A DNA stretch of 64,000 nucleotides. Source: Streptosporangiaceae bacterium. Lineage in GTDB: Bacteria > Actinomycetota > Actinomycetes > Streptosporangiales > Streptosporangiaceae. Numbering within the stretch: the first letter of the stretch is position 1; each line of letters starts with the position of its first letter. A model generated the notes under the pieces. It was not told the origin of the DNA, did no database searches, and worked only from the letters and a program-made list of their open reading frames with translations. The position numbers and the translations under genes were made by a program. The stretch covers positions 26,261-90,260 of the forward strand of contig JAFAZE010000021.1 in the NCBI GenBank assembly GCA_019239975.1, given 5' to 3'. Positions 42,755-51,844 of the stretch are shown piece after piece.

Positions 42755-43605
42755 CTAGGAGGCGGTTACCGGCAGCGCCTGCGGGCCGAGGGTGAAATCG
42801 GGGTCGACCTGCGCCGCGAGCCCGGCGTCGGCTCGCGCGCGGGCGTTCTTGAGGTGGAACTCCGCCGCCTGGCGCGAGTACCGAGCCCAGTCCCGTTCCC
42901 GCGCGTCCAGCGCGTCCTGCAGCGCGCCGAGGGCGGCGCGGGTACCGGGGGCGAGTTCGGCCAGCCGCAGCGGGCACCCCTGGTCCATCGCCCCGCCACG
43001 GCGATGGCGACGTCGTAGCCCTCGGCGTAGTCGCGCCACTGCCGGTACACGCTGATGCCCTTCCGGGTGGGCTCGGCGACCAGGACGGTGAGGTCGAACC
43101 GGGTGAACAGGCCCGAGGTGAACGAGTCGGCACCGGCGGTGCAGTCGGTCACCACGTACTCGCCGGGGCCGTCGGCCAGGTGGTTGAGGTACAGCTCCAC
43201 CGCTCCGGTCTTGGCGTGATAGCAGGCGACGCCGAGGTCATCGTCCTCGAACGGCCCGGTGGCCAGCAGCCGCGCCCCGCACGGCGTGTCCACGGCCAGC
43301 GCGTGCACCGGATCCGGGCCGCAGTGCCGCAGCAGCCGGGAGCCGCGGCCGGGCGGAGTGGTCTTGACCATCGCGGCGGCGGAGGCGATCCGCGGGTTCT
43401 CACCGCGCAGGTACTCCTTGATCTGCGTCAGGTGCGCGCCCATCGCGGGCGGCTCGCCTTCGGCGCCGAGAGCCTCGGCCAGGTGCTGGTTGATGTCGGC
43501 GTCGACCGCCACCACCGGCAGCCCGCGGGCGGCCAGATGCCGGACGAACAGCGAGGACAGCGTGGTCTTCCCGCTGCCGCCGTTGCCCGCGAACGCGATC
43601 TTCAT
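42755..43605 (-). pseudogene. CooC/ParA-like nucleotide-binding protein with internal deletion and frameshift
   Basis: The N-terminal 205 residues are a good deviant Walker P-loop ATPase: MKIAFAGNGGSGKTTLSSLF, VVAVDADINQHLAEAL, VVTDCTAGADSFTSGL and VLVAEPTRKGISVYRQW. After GYDVAIAV (near 43000) the frame turns into Arg/Pro-rich shadow and ends at 42766. The neighbouring frame resumes sensible sequence (CPLRLAELAPGTRAALGAL, DWARYSRQAAEFHLKNARAR) and ends at 42755. From memory of the family, about 35 residues carrying the NKV guanine/adenine-specificity segment are missing. A deletion that also shifts the frame explains both points. Confidence 0.7.
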
Positions 43606-43739
43606 CCATACCCCTTTGCGCTGAGAACCCGTATCCGGCCTGGCCTTCAGGCCGGTCCTCGCTGTCCCGGCCGCCCTCTCCGCGGGTCACGGCCGGCCCC
43701 TGGCCTGTCCTCGCCGCCAGTCATCGCCAACCCTACTGG

Positions 43740-43756
43740 AATGATTATCATTTTCA
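43740..43756. promoter_or_regulatory. Zur/Fur-like palindromic site
   Basis: AATGATTATCATT (43740-43752) is a perfect 6-1-6 palindrome followed by TTTCA, together close to known actinobacterial Zur boxes. It is the AT-richest stretch in the divergent gap between the CooC-like and SCO5389-family genes. Confidence 0.6.
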
Positions 43757-43801
43757 TGTGAAGATGAGGACGGCATCCGCACGCGAAGAAGGGACACGGG
43801 C

Positions 43802-44188
43802 ATGTCGCTGACGGTTTCGGCAGACCTGCTGGAGCAGGCGCGCCGCGGCGAGGTCGATGACGCCGCGTTCATCGACTGCATCCGTGCCTCACTGCCATAC
43901 GCCTGGGGCGTGATCAGCGGCCTTATCGCGGACCTGGACTCCGGGGACCGCGAGTTCGCCGACAACCAGGTGCCACCGCCCGGCGAGGCGGCCCGCGGCG
44001 AGCTGCTGCGGCTGATGGCCAGCGACGCGATGCGCGCCGCGGTCGAGCGGCACTACGGCGTCCGGCTGGCCTTCCAGAACTGCCACCGCGCCGCGGTCTT
44101 CCGTCCCGGCGCGGAACGCGCGCACGCCGAGTACACCACCGCCCGCTCGCAGATCCTCAACCAGCGGCCCGAACTCGTCGACTGCTAG
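43802..44188 (+). CDS. SCO5389-family protein
   Basis: A 128-residue protein that closely matches the SCO5389 family as I remember it. Markers are SLTVSADLLEQARRGEVDDA, ASLPYAWGVISGLIADL, FADNQVPPPGEAARGELLRL and AFQNCHRAAVFRPG, ending ILNQRPELVDC. The family is widespread in actinomycetes, and I know of no established function. Two conserved Cys and His residues could bind metal. The Zur/Fur-like palindrome about 50 bases upstream suggests metal-dependent control. Confidence 0.88.
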   Translation: MSLTVSADLLEQARRGEVDDAAFIDCIRASLPYAWGVISGLIADLDSGDREFADNQVPPPGEAARGELLRLMASDAMRAAVERHYGVRLAFQNCHRAAVFRPGAERAHAEYTTARSQILNQRPELVDC

Positions 44189-44545
44189 GAGGGTCCACGA
44201 CACGAGCCGCGAACCTCCCGTTCCGCGCGGACATGGCCGCCGCAGGCGTCCCCGGCATGTGGGAGTGGTCCACCGAGCGCGTCCCGATGATCCCGGCCAT
44301 CGCCGCCCGGCTCGGGGCTGAGCCGGTAATCCCGGTTACCCGGCCGGGAGGTTGCCTGGTAGCTAAGGGCCTGATGTTAAACCTGAGGGGCGCGATGTAA
44401 GCGAACCTGAATTCGATAAAATCGAGCATCCTGGCGCTTGACTCTGCGCCTATCATGAACTTTACTGAGAGTTGGCCGGTGACAAGAGGTCCCAGGGGAC
44501 ATCTTCCCGTTACGGCGGGATAGCCGGTCTTAACGTTGCCCCAGG
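44189..44545. other. intergenic region, possible gene remnant and promoter
   Basis: Bases 44200-44398 read as PFRADMAAAGVPGMWEWSTE and onward in one frame, which looks coding in composition but has no good start or recognised family. TTGACT (near 44437) and TTTACT 17 bases later form a plausible promoter reading right. No complete gene is supported. Confidence 0.35.
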
Positions 44546-45199
44546 TCAGGCGGCACCGAAAGGAAGGAACTCTGTGACCAGGGTGGGGCGGATGAAAGGC
44601 ATGTACTGCTCATCGCCCCGTTCGATATGACGCTGAACGGCCCAGAGTGCGTAGTCGGCCACTTGGAGTCCCCAGCAGGACGCGGAGTCCCAGTGCGCAA
44701 CTACCACACGGCCCAGCCGTGGTGCCACCTGCTGGCACACCAAGTTGATCGCCTGCTGGAAGGCGGTCTTTCTTGCTGCCGTCCCGAGGGTAGCGACAGC
44801 GACGTGCAGCGTGTCACCGGGGCCGGTCACCCATCTCGCGATCTCCTTGAAGTGGAGGTACCACGCAAGCTGATAGAGGTAGGCTTAGCCACGGGCGCGC
44901 ACGCTCGGGTACGCCTTCGACTTGGCCAGGAAGGTCGTGTCGAACCGGGGCGCTTGCTGCTGGATGAGGGCATAGACTTCGGCGCGCGCCGCTCTGCTGT
45001 CGTCTTTGGCGTGGTAGCCCTTCGAGTTCTCGAAGCCGGCCGCCGAGTGGGAAAACCGCATCCGCTCGGCCTGCCACAGGTGGCCGCCTGGATCACTACG
45101 CCAGGTTGCAGTGCCGATGCCGAAGTACCGGGAGCCGCCGCCGGCCACGTTGTAGTCCAGGTTGCCGGTCTCGTCGGCATACATGAAGACATCGGTCAT
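44546..45199 (-). pseudogene. DUF3800 protein interrupted by one in-frame TAA
   Basis: From ATG 45199 the frame gives MTDVFMYADETGNLDYN, the acidic N-terminal motif of DUF3800. It continues to SKAYPSVRARG and then meets TAA at 44885-44887. Without any frame change it goes on: AYLYQLAWYLHFKEIARWVT, then HVAVATLGTAARKTAFQQAI and the C-terminal family motif LQVADYALWAVQRHIERGDE, to the stop at 44546. The 217-residue total is normal for the family. DUF3800 proteins are nuclease-like in fold and common near mobile elements and phage defence. A nonsense mutation is most likely. Codon use here is somewhat less GC-biased than in the neighbours. Confidence 0.8.
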
Positions 45200-45740
45200 A
45201 ACGGCTACACCTACAGCGGGCCAGCAGCGCGCGCAACATGCAAGTACGAGCGAGAGGAAGCGGGACGGCCCGACAGGTGACCATCCCGCTCCATGCCTTG
45301 CCCAACCGCGAATCCACAACATCACCATGGCGTTCGCCGTGACACCCCTACTTCTCCATGGAGCACCTGTCTGCCCCTCGCAGGCAACGGCTGGACCGCC
45401 CGGCCGTCCCGCCCATCAGCCCCAGCGGCAGGCGCCCGCACTCCAGTTTTGCCACACCCCCCACATAGCGGCATCTCAGCGGAACCTTCAGAAATTAGGT
45501 GCTACATTCCCAGCCCCCCGCGCCGCGCCACCCCTTCCTCCGCGCGTCCGGCATCTGCCGCACCTCGCCGCCGTGACCGGGCACCGCCATTCCGGCGGTC
45601 TTCGTCAGTAACCACCACCAGCGCAAGCCCCCGGGCCGTACCATTCGACCGGATAGTCACTTATGGGATCACCGGGCCCGGCCGTGACGGGGAAGCTCGA
45701 CCGTGACGGGGAAATCCTGACGGGGAAGTAAGGAGCGGGG
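45200..45740. other. intergenic region, no gene recognised
   Basis: The 541 bases are less GC-biased than average and contain no convincing coding frame. Three copies of GTGACGGGGAAG-type sequence (near 45683, 45704 and 45719) precede the next gene. GTAAGGAGCGGGG before the ATG at 45741 is its ribosome-binding site. Confidence 0.5.
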
Positions 45741-47066
45741 ATGACGCACACGCAACGCCGGCCTGGACGCCTTTTCCTGGCCTCTGCCGCGCCACTGGTG
45801 CTCGCGGGCCTGCTCACCGGATCGGGGGCCGCCCTCGCCGGCACCGCGCCCGCCGCCGGCAGCGCCGCGCCCGCCGCCAGCGACACCGCGGTCGCCGCCG
45901 TCGGCTCCGTGCCCGCCGCGAGCGGCCCGGCGTCGGCCACGACAGCCACGGCAGCCACAAAAGCCGCGACACCCACGGGGCACGCAAAGGCGGCCTGCCC
46001 GGGGTGGGCGGTCATGCGGGTGGCGGGCCCCGGCGCCATGACCGACGACTTCTTCGGCGTGGCCGTGCTCTCGCCCAGCAACGTCTGGGCCGTGGGCGAC
46101 TACTCCGGACTCGACGGCGTGTTCAAGACCCTCGTCGAGCACTGGAACGGCCACACCTGGAGGGTGGTGCCCACGCCCAGCCCGGGAGCCGGCAGCGACT
46201 ACCTGAGTAGTGTGCACGCGGTCTCCCCGGCCAGCATCTGGGCCGTCGGCGACTACTCCGACCAGGCGGGAGTCTTCGCGCCGGACAAGACCTTGATCCT
46301 GCACTGGAACGGCCGCACCTGGAGCCGCGTGCCGAGCCCCAGCCCCGGCCGCTTCATCGACAGCCTCAACGGCGTGCACACCCTGTCCGCGACCAACGCC
46401 TGGGCCGTGGGCTTCTACACGACCTCGGGCGGTGCCCCGGACAGGAACCTCATCCTGCACTGGAACGGCCGGGCCTGGAGCCAGGTGGCCAGCTCCAACC
46501 CGGGCTCGAAGGCCGACGTCCTCAACGGCGTGCAGGGAATCGCCGCCAGCAACGTCTGGGCCGTCGGGCTGTACGAGAACGGCCTGTTCGGCCTGAGCCT
46601 CGCCCTGCACTGGAACGGCCACGGCTGGACCAAAGTCGCCACCCCCAACCCCACGGGCAGCAGTGAGCTCCTGGGCGTCGACGCCACCTCGGCGGCGAAC
46701 GCCTGGGCCGTGGGCGATGACGGCAAGGGCGAGTCGGTGACCCTCCGCTGGAACGGCCGCACGTGGACGCGCGTGCCCAGCCCCGACATCCTACGCGGGG
46801 ACGACAACATTCTGCACTCCGTGGCGGCCACCTCGCCCACCAACGCCTGGGCGGTCGGCGCGGCCAACAACCTCAGCACCGGCACGGCCTTCGAGCTGCA
46901 CTGGAACGGCCGCAAGTGGACGAACATGGCCAGCCCGAACCCGGGCGCCAACAGCTCGATGGACGCGGTGGCCGCCACGTCCGCGAGCAACGCCTGGGCC
47001 GTGGGCGAATACGGGCTGAACCCCCCGGCGACGACGCAGCGGGCGCTCGCCTTTCACTGCACGTGA
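45741..47066 (+). CDS. secreted seven-repeat beta-propeller-like protein
   Basis: A 441-residue exported protein. It has a signal peptide (RRPGRLFLASAAPLVLAGLL) and an Ala/Thr-rich linker to about residue 85. Seven repeats of about 48-50 residues follow, each with the pattern (S/T)xxNxWAVGxY...LxLHWNGxxWxxVxSPxP. WAVG occurs seven times, consistent with a seven-bladed propeller. No catalytic residues are recognised; binding at the cell surface or in the medium is likely. It stands alone, convergent with the rhomboid gene. Confidence 0.85.
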   Translation: MTHTQRRPGRLFLASAAPLVLAGLLTGSGAALAGTAPAAGSAAPAASDTAVAAVGSVPAASGPASATTATAATKAATPTGHAKAACPGWAVMRVAGPGAMTDDFFGVAVLSPSNVWAVGDYSGLDGVFKTLVEHWNGHTWRVVPTPSPGAGSDYLSSVHAVSPASIWAVGDYSDQAGVFAPDKTLILHWNGRTWSRVPSPSPGRFIDSLNGVHTLSATNAWAVGFYTTSGGAPDRNLILHWNGRAWSQVASSNPGSKADVLNGVQGIAASNVWAVGLYENGLFGLSLALHWNGHGWTKVATPNPTGSSELLGVDATSAANAWAVGDDGKGESVTLRWNGRTWTRVPSPDILRGDDNILHSVAATSPTNAWAVGAANNLSTGTAFELHWNGRKWTNMASPNPGANSSMDAVAATSASNAWAVGEYGLNPPATTQRALAFHCT

Positions 47067-47097
47067 CGGCCCTCAGGAGCCACCCGCGGACCCGCGC

Positions 47098-47901
47098 TCA
47101 GGGGCGCACCGCGCGGTAGCGCGGGTGCACCGTGTACTGCGGCGGCGGTGAGGCGGCGCGCACGAACAGGCCGATGATCGCGCCTGCCAGGAAGCCGAAG
47201 ACGTGGGCGACGTACGCCACCGAGCCCGCGCCGGAGGCGGCGTAGCCCGCGGAGTACACCCACTGCAGCACGAACCACAGGCCGAGCACCAGCCAGGCGG
47301 GGATGATCACCGGGATGAAGAACAGGAACGGCACCAGCGACCAGACCTTCGCCCGCGGGTAGAGCACCAGGTAGGCGCCCAGCGCGCCGGAGATGGCCCC
47401 GGACGCTCCGATGAGCGGCTCCAGCGAGGACGAGTTGGCGAACGCGAACCCGTACGCGGCGACGTAGCCGCAGAAAAGATAGAAGAGCAGGTAAGGCACC
47501 CTGCCGAACCGGTCCTCTATGTTGTTGCCGAAGATCACCAGGAACAGCATGTTGCCGAGCAGGTGCAGCCAGCCCGCGTGCAGGAACATGGAGAACAGCA
47601 CCGACAGGACCGGGATCTTGTGATAAGCCGGCCTGCCCGCGTAGCAGGTGTCCGGCGCCGGCGCCGGCTGCCCGGTCGCGACCACGGGCAGCGGGTGGTC
47701 GGTGACGAGCTCGTGCGGGATGGCCGCGTAGTGATCGTAGAACGCCTCCTGGCTGCACAGCTGCGCCTGCGCGGCGGCGCCGGTGACCGACGCCTGCGAC
47801 CCGGGGGTGAGCAGCAGCACGATGACGTTGGCCGCGATCAGGCCGTATGTGACCCAGGGGGTGCGGCGGAGGGGGTTGATGTCGTGAACCGGGATGACCA
47901 C
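47098..47901 (-). CDS. rhomboid-family intramembrane serine protease
   Basis: A 267-residue membrane protein with six or seven predicted segments. The catalytic Ser lies in [20 protein letters not shown] (GxSG motif) and the catalytic His in [39 protein letters not shown] and [19 protein letters not shown] are the conserved L1/TM2 elements. A loop of about 70 residues between the first two segments contains two Cys, which could pair outside the membrane. Substrates are unknown. It is divergent from the RNase Z-like gene. Confidence 0.92.
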   Translation of the reverse strand: MVIPVHDINPLRRTPWVTYGLIAANVIVLLLTPGSQASVTGAAAQAQLCSQEAFYDHYAAIPHELVTDHPLPVVATGQPAPAPDTCYAGRPAYHKIPVLSVLFSMFLHAGWLHLLGNMLFLVIFGNNIEDRFGRVPYLLFYLFCGYVAAYGFAFANSSSLEPLIGASGAISGALGAYLVLYPRAKVWSLVPFLFFIPVIIPAWLVLGLWFVLQWVYSAGYAASGAGSVAYVAHVFGFLAGAIIGLFVRAASPPPQYTVHPRYRAVRP

Positions 47902-47946
47902 CCCTCAAAGCTGCCCAGGACCAAGCCGCTGTACACAACCCGCGTA

Positions 47947-48891
47947 GTGTCTGATCCCGTGTCCAACCGTGAGCTGGTGGTTCTTGGCACGGCGAGTCAG
48001 GCGCCCACCCGCAGCCGCAATCACAACGGCTATTTCCTGCGGTGGGACGGCGAAGGGCTGCTGTTCGACCCCGGCGAGGGAACGCAGCGGCAGATGCTGT
48101 TCGCCGGGGTGACGGCGAGCCACATCACCCGCATCTGCGTCACCCACTTCCACGGGGATCACTGCCTGGGCGTGCCGGGCGTGCTGCAGCGGATGTCCCT
48201 GGACCGGGTGCCGCACGCCGTGGAGGCCTGCTACCCGGCGGAGAACCGGGAGGTGTTCGGCCGCCTCAGGCGCGCCGCCCTGTTTCGCGACGTGCTGGAC
48301 CTGCGGGAACGTCCCGCCGACTGCGACGGCGTGATCATCAGCACCCCCGCGTTCCGGCTCGAAACAAGGGCGCTGTCGCACAGCGTGCCGACGATCGGCT
48401 ACCGGCTGACCGAGCCGGACGGGCGGCGGATGCTCCCCGGCGAACTCGCCGCCCGCGGCGTCACCGGTCGCGACATCGGCCGTCTGCAGCGCGAGGGCCG
48501 GCTCACGACCGGGGGCGAGACGGTGACGCTCGAGCAGGTCAGCGAGCCAAAGCGCGGCCAGCGTTTCGCGTTCATCATGGACACCCGGCTCTGTGACGCC
48601 GCTTTCGAGCTGGCCGAAGGGGCGGACATGCTCGTCTGCGAATCCACCTTCGCCGACGCCGAGGCCGGGCTCGCCCGCGACTACGGGCACCTGACCGCCG
48701 GGCAGGCGGGCCGGATCGCGGATCAGGCCGGCGCCCGGACGCTGGTCCTCACCCACTTCTCCCAGCGCTACGAGCACTCGGAAAGCCGGCGGCTCGCCGA
48801 TGAAGCGGCGTCGGCGTTCGGCGGTGAGATCGTGCTGGCCCGCGACCTGGACCGGGTACCCGTTCCGGGCCGGCGGCACGCTGCTCCGTGA
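47947..48891 (+). CDS. ribonuclease Z / metallo-beta-lactamase-fold hydrolase
   Basis: A 314-residue enzyme of the RNase Z type, which trims tRNA 3' ends. It opens [20 protein letters not shown] and has the metal motif [20 protein letters not shown] (near 64-83). [24 protein letters not shown] and [13 protein letters not shown] complete the metal ligands and the His switch. The first residues before ELVVLG are short, and GTG 47947 or 47959 both fit; no clear ribosome-binding site is present, so the start is uncertain. Confidence 0.9.
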   Translation: MSDPVSNRELVVLGTASQAPTRSRNHNGYFLRWDGEGLLFDPGEGTQRQMLFAGVTASHITRICVTHFHGDHCLGVPGVLQRMSLDRVPHAVEACYPAENREVFGRLRRAALFRDVLDLRERPADCDGVIISTPAFRLETRALSHSVPTIGYRLTEPDGRRMLPGELAARGVTGRDIGRLQREGRLTTGGETVTLEQVSEPKRGQRFAFIMDTRLCDAAFELAEGADMLVCESTFADAEAGLARDYGHLTAGQAGRIADQAGARTLVLTHFSQRYEHSESRRLADEAASAFGGEIVLARDLDRVPVPGRRHAAP

Positions 48892-48922
48892 TCGCGCCCT
48901 CCGGGGCGGGAAAGAACCAAGG

Positions 48923-49717
48923 ATGCGCGTGGACAGCGTGACGGTGGACACCGGCGACGCGGCCGTCGCCGGCGACCTCACCGTGCCCGGTGACCCGCTC
49001 GGCATGGTGCTGTTCGCCCACGGCAGCGGCAGCTCCCGGCACAGCCCGCGCAACCGCGCGGTCGCCCGGGGCCTGAACCAGGCCGGGTTCGGAACGCTCC
49101 TGCTTGACCTGCTGACCCCGGCGGAAGAACGCGCCGACGCCGAGACGGCCGCCCTCCGCTTCGACATCGGCCTGCTGACCAGGCGCCTGACCGGAGCGAT
49201 CGACTGGCTCGCCAGCGCCCCGCCGACCCCGACTGTCCCGCCGACCCCGACTGCCCCGCCGACCCCGACTGTCCCGCCGACCGTGACTGCCAGTCCGCCC
49301 CCGGACGCCCCGCCGACCTCAACGGCCCCGCCGACCTCAACTGCCCCGCCGACCTCAACTGCCCCGCCGACCGCGAGCGCCCCGCTCGCCCTGTTCGGCG
49401 CGAGCACGGGCGCGGCCGCCGCCCTCGCCGCGGCCGCCGTGCGCCCGGAACGCGTGCGCGCCGTGGTGTCGCGCGGCGGCCGCCCCGACCTGGCGGAGCC
49501 GTGGCTCGGCCGGGTCCGGGCGCCGGTGCTGCTGATCGTCGGGGGCCGCGACCTCCAGGTGGCCGAATGGAACAACGCGGCCAGCAGGAAGCTGCCAGGG
49601 CGGGCCGAGGTCCGTATCGTGCCCGGCGCGGGCCACCTTTTCCAGGAGCCAGGGGCCCTGGAGCAGGTCACCGCGCTGGCCGTCGGCTGGTTCCGCCGGT
49701 ATCTGGGTCACCGCTGA
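48923..49717 (+). CDS. alpha/beta hydrolase with Pro/Thr repeat insert
   Basis: A 264-residue dienelactone-hydrolase-like alpha/beta hydrolase, with no signal peptide. LGMVLFAHGSGSSRHSPRNR, the nucleophile elbow LALFGASTGAAAALAAAAVR, LLIVGGRDLQVAEWN and GAGHLFQEPGAL give a complete Ser-Asp-His set. Between AIDWLAS and the elbow lies an unusual block of about 55 residues of PPTPT and PPTST units, encoded by an 18-bp tandem repeat (49216-49380). The insertion falls at a loop and keeps frame, so the enzyme may still fold. It starts 31 bases after the RNase Z-like gene. Confidence 0.85.
   Translation: MRVDSVTVDTGDAAVAGDLTVPGDPLGMVLFAHGSGSSRHSPRNRAVARGLNQAGFGTLLLDLLTPAEERADAETAALRFDIGLLTRRLTGAIDWLASAPPTPTVPPTPTAPPTPTVPPTVTASPPPDAPPTSTAPPTSTAPPTSTAPPTASAPLALFGASTGAAAALAAAAVRPERVRAVVSRGGRPDLAEPWLGRVRAPVLLIVGGRDLQVAEWNNAASRKLPGRAEVRIVPGAGHLFQEPGALEQVTALAVGWFRRYLGHR
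49216..49380. repeat. 18-bp tandem repeat within the hydrolase gene
   Basis: Units of the type CCCGCCGACCCCGACTGT and CCCGCCGACCTCAACTGC repeat about eight times with a degenerate middle. The 18-bp length preserves the reading frame and encodes six-residue P/T units. Confidence 0.85.
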
Positions 49718-49799
49718 CCCGCCCGCCCAGGGCGTGTCCCGTGGGTCCGTGGGCCACGCCATTAACACGCCCGTCATCCCCGCGGGGCATGCTAGGGGG

Positions 49800-51797
49800 A
49801 TGGGGGGTGCGTACGGAACCTGGCACGGGCACGTCATCGTCTGCGGCCTGCGCGGCGTCGGCCTGCGCATCGTCGAGCAGCTGACCTTGTCCGGAGTTCC
49901 CGCGCTGGTGGTCGAGGACACCCCGGACCCGCCACTCGCGCGCGTCATCGAAGGATGGGGCGTGCCGCTCATCGCCGGCAACTCCCGGGCGGCGGAGACG
50001 CTCGCCGGCGCCGGCCTGGCCGGTGCCGCGGCGGTGATCTGCGCGCAGCACGACGACCTGCACACGCTGGAGACGGCGCTGCTGACCCGGCGCCTGCGCG
50101 AGGACGTGCGGGTGGTCGTGCAGCTCGCCAATCCGGCGGTCGGCCGCGCGCTCAAGCAGGCCGGGTTTTCGGTCCTGGACGTGGCCGGGCTGTCGGCGCC
50201 GTCGATCGTCGAGGCCTGCACGCGCGCGGGAGCGCAGGAGATGACGCTGTCCGGCCAGCGGTTCCTTGCCGCGCGCAGCACCTCCCCCAAGGCGGCCAGC
50301 CTGCGCGAACTCTACGGCGCGCTCGCCCCGGTCGCGGTCGTCCCTGCCGCCGGCGGCGACGTCGCGATCTGTCCCGGGCGCGACGCGCGGGTCAAGGCGG
50401 GCGACCAGGTGACCCTGATCGGCACGCCCGATGAGCTCCGGGCCGCATCCGTCTTTGAGTATTCCGAACGGACGGTGCCGTCGCCCCAGACCAACCGTTC
50501 CCGCCGCGGCGGGCGGCGCCGGGGCGTGTTCCACCTCGCGATGGTGCTGCTGCACGCCGCCGACCGGAGGCTGGCGATCGCGCTGGGCGCGCTGGTCGCG
50601 GTGCTGATCGCCTCCACCGTGGTGCTGCGCCTGGCGTACGAGTACGCCGGCGCACAGCACATCTCGCTGCTGGACGCCGCGTACTTCACCGTGGAGACGG
50701 TCACCACCGTCGGGTACGGCGACTACACGTTCCGCGGGCAGTCCCCGTGGCTGATGGCGTTCGCGATCTCCCTGATGCTCGCCGGCGCCCTGTTCGTCGC
50801 CGTCTTCTTCGCGCTGGTCACCAACGTCCTGGTCAGCCGGAGGATCGAGGAGTCACTGGGACGCCGGCAGATCACCGGCCTGACCGGGCACATCCTGGTG
50901 ATCGGGCTGGGCACGGTGGGCCTGCGGGTGGTGCAGCAGCTCGCGGCCGCGGGCAGCGACGTGGTGGTCGTGGAGAAGGACGAGCGAGGCCGCCACCTGG
51001 AACAGGTGCGCGCCCTCGGTGTTCCGGTCGTGATCGCGGACGCGACGCTGCCGGAGGTGCTGCGCTCCGTCCGGCTGTCCGCCGCGTCCGCGGTAGCGGT
51101 GCTGACCAGCGACGATCTCGCCAACCTCGAGACCGGCCTGGCGGTTCGGGACCAGCTCGGCGCCCGCTGGGAGACGACACCGGTCGTGCTCCGCATCTTC
51201 GACCCGCAGCTCGCCCACTCCGTGAAGGAGACCTTCGGGTTCACCGACGTCCGCTCGACCGCGGCGCTCGCCGCGCCGTGGTTCGTCGGCGCCGCCCTCG
51301 GCCTCGATGTCCTGTCAACCTTCTACGCGGGAGACGAGCCGCTCCTGGTGGCGCGGCTGACCGTCACCCCCGACGGCGGCCTGCACGGCCTGACCATGCG
51401 CGACCTGGCGGCGAGAACCCGGGTGCTGGCGATCCGCCGCGCCGCGGACCGCGCGACCCTCGAGCACCCGCCGCGCCGCAGCACCCGCTTCCGCCCCGCC
51501 GACGAGGCCTACCTCATCGGCCCCTACAGCGAGCTCCTGACCGTCCTCCGCCGCGACCGCCCCACCCCCCAGCCCGCCGCCGCCCCCTCCCAGCCCCCGG
51601 TCTCGTCTCCCCCCCCGCCCCCTCCCGCCACCCCCCTATCTCGTCCCCCTAGAGCGCCGGGCTCGCGGTGCCGGGAGGGCTGCGGGGGTCGTGGATGGCC
51701 GGTTTGGGTGCGATCCGTGCTGCTATCGCAGCGTGGATCGCACCCAAACCCCCCGGCCGGCGCTTTAGCCAGAGTCCCGCCCGTCCTCCACTCATGA
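49800..51797 (+). CDS. potassium channel with N- and C-terminal RCK (TrkA-N) domains
   Basis: A 665-residue ion channel. The first RCK domain begins HVIVCGLRGVGLRIVEQLTL (residues 10-215). Two membrane segments follow (near 255-340), flanking the filter TVETVTTVGYGDYTF (near 300-310). A second RCK domain begins GHILVIGLGTVGLRVVQQLA (near 360-560). It would conduct K+ under control of nucleotides or ions bound by the RCK domains. ATG 49800 follows AGGGGG. The last 85 residues are Pro-rich and run through a large inverted repeat, so the normal stop was probably lost or the tail is non-homologous. Confidence 0.9.
   Translation: MGGAYGTWHGHVIVCGLRGVGLRIVEQLTLSGVPALVVEDTPDPPLARVIEGWGVPLIAGNSRAAETLAGAGLAGAAAVICAQHDDLHTLETALLTRRLREDVRVVVQLANPAVGRALKQAGFSVLDVAGLSAPSIVEACTRAGAQEMTLSGQRFLAARSTSPKAASLRELYGALAPVAVVPAAGGDVAICPGRDARVKAGDQVTLIGTPDELRAASVFEYSERTVPSPQTNRSRRGGRRRGVFHLAMVLLHAADRRLAIALGALVAVLIASTVVLRLAYEYAGAQHISLLDAAYFTVETVTTVGYGDYTFRGQSPWLMAFAISLMLAGALFVAVFFALVTNVLVSRRIEESLGRRQITGLTGHILVIGLGTVGLRVVQQLAAAGSDVVVVEKDERGRHLEQVRALGVPVVIADATLPEVLRSVRLSAASAVAVLTSDDLANLETGLAVRDQLGARWETTPVVLRIFDPQLAHSVKETFGFTDVRSTAALAAPWFVGAALGLDVLSTFYAGDEPLLVARLTVTPDGGLHGLTMRDLAARTRVLAIRRAADRATLEHPPRRSTRFRPADEAYLIGPYSELLTVLRRDRPTPQPAAAPSQPPVSSPPPPPPATPLSRPPRAPGSRCREGCGGRGWPVWVRSVLLSQRGSHPNPPAGALARVPPVLHS
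51701..51750. terminator. large perfect inverted repeat at the 3' end of the channel gene
   Basis: GGTTTGGGTGCGATCC (51701-51716) pairs perfectly with GGATCGCACCCAAACC (51735-51750). The loop holds a further GCTGC/GCAGC pair. It would form a very stable hairpin. It lies inside the formal open frame but has the look of a terminator or mobile repeat. Confidence 0.65.
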
Positions 51798-51844
51798 TCG
51801 TGGGTCGTTGTGCTCCTCTTTCGGCGCCTTGCGCACGATCATGA
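51792..51844. repeat. second inverted repeat after the channel gene
   Basis: TCATGATCGTG (51792-51802) and CACGATCATGA (51834-51844) are perfect reverse complements with a 31-base loop. An 11-base part, CATGATCGTGG, recurs near the window end at 63837-63847. Confidence 0.7.

Noticed and set aside
44200..44398. A short plus-strand gene after the SCO5389-family gene
   Set aside because: The frame is composition-compatible with coding but lacks a start, ribosome-binding site and recognisable family; left as a possible remnant.
44885..44887. Programmed recoding of the TAA in the DUF3800 gene
   Set aside because: No known special amino acid uses TAA in these bacteria and no stimulatory structure is seen; a nonsense mutation is simpler.
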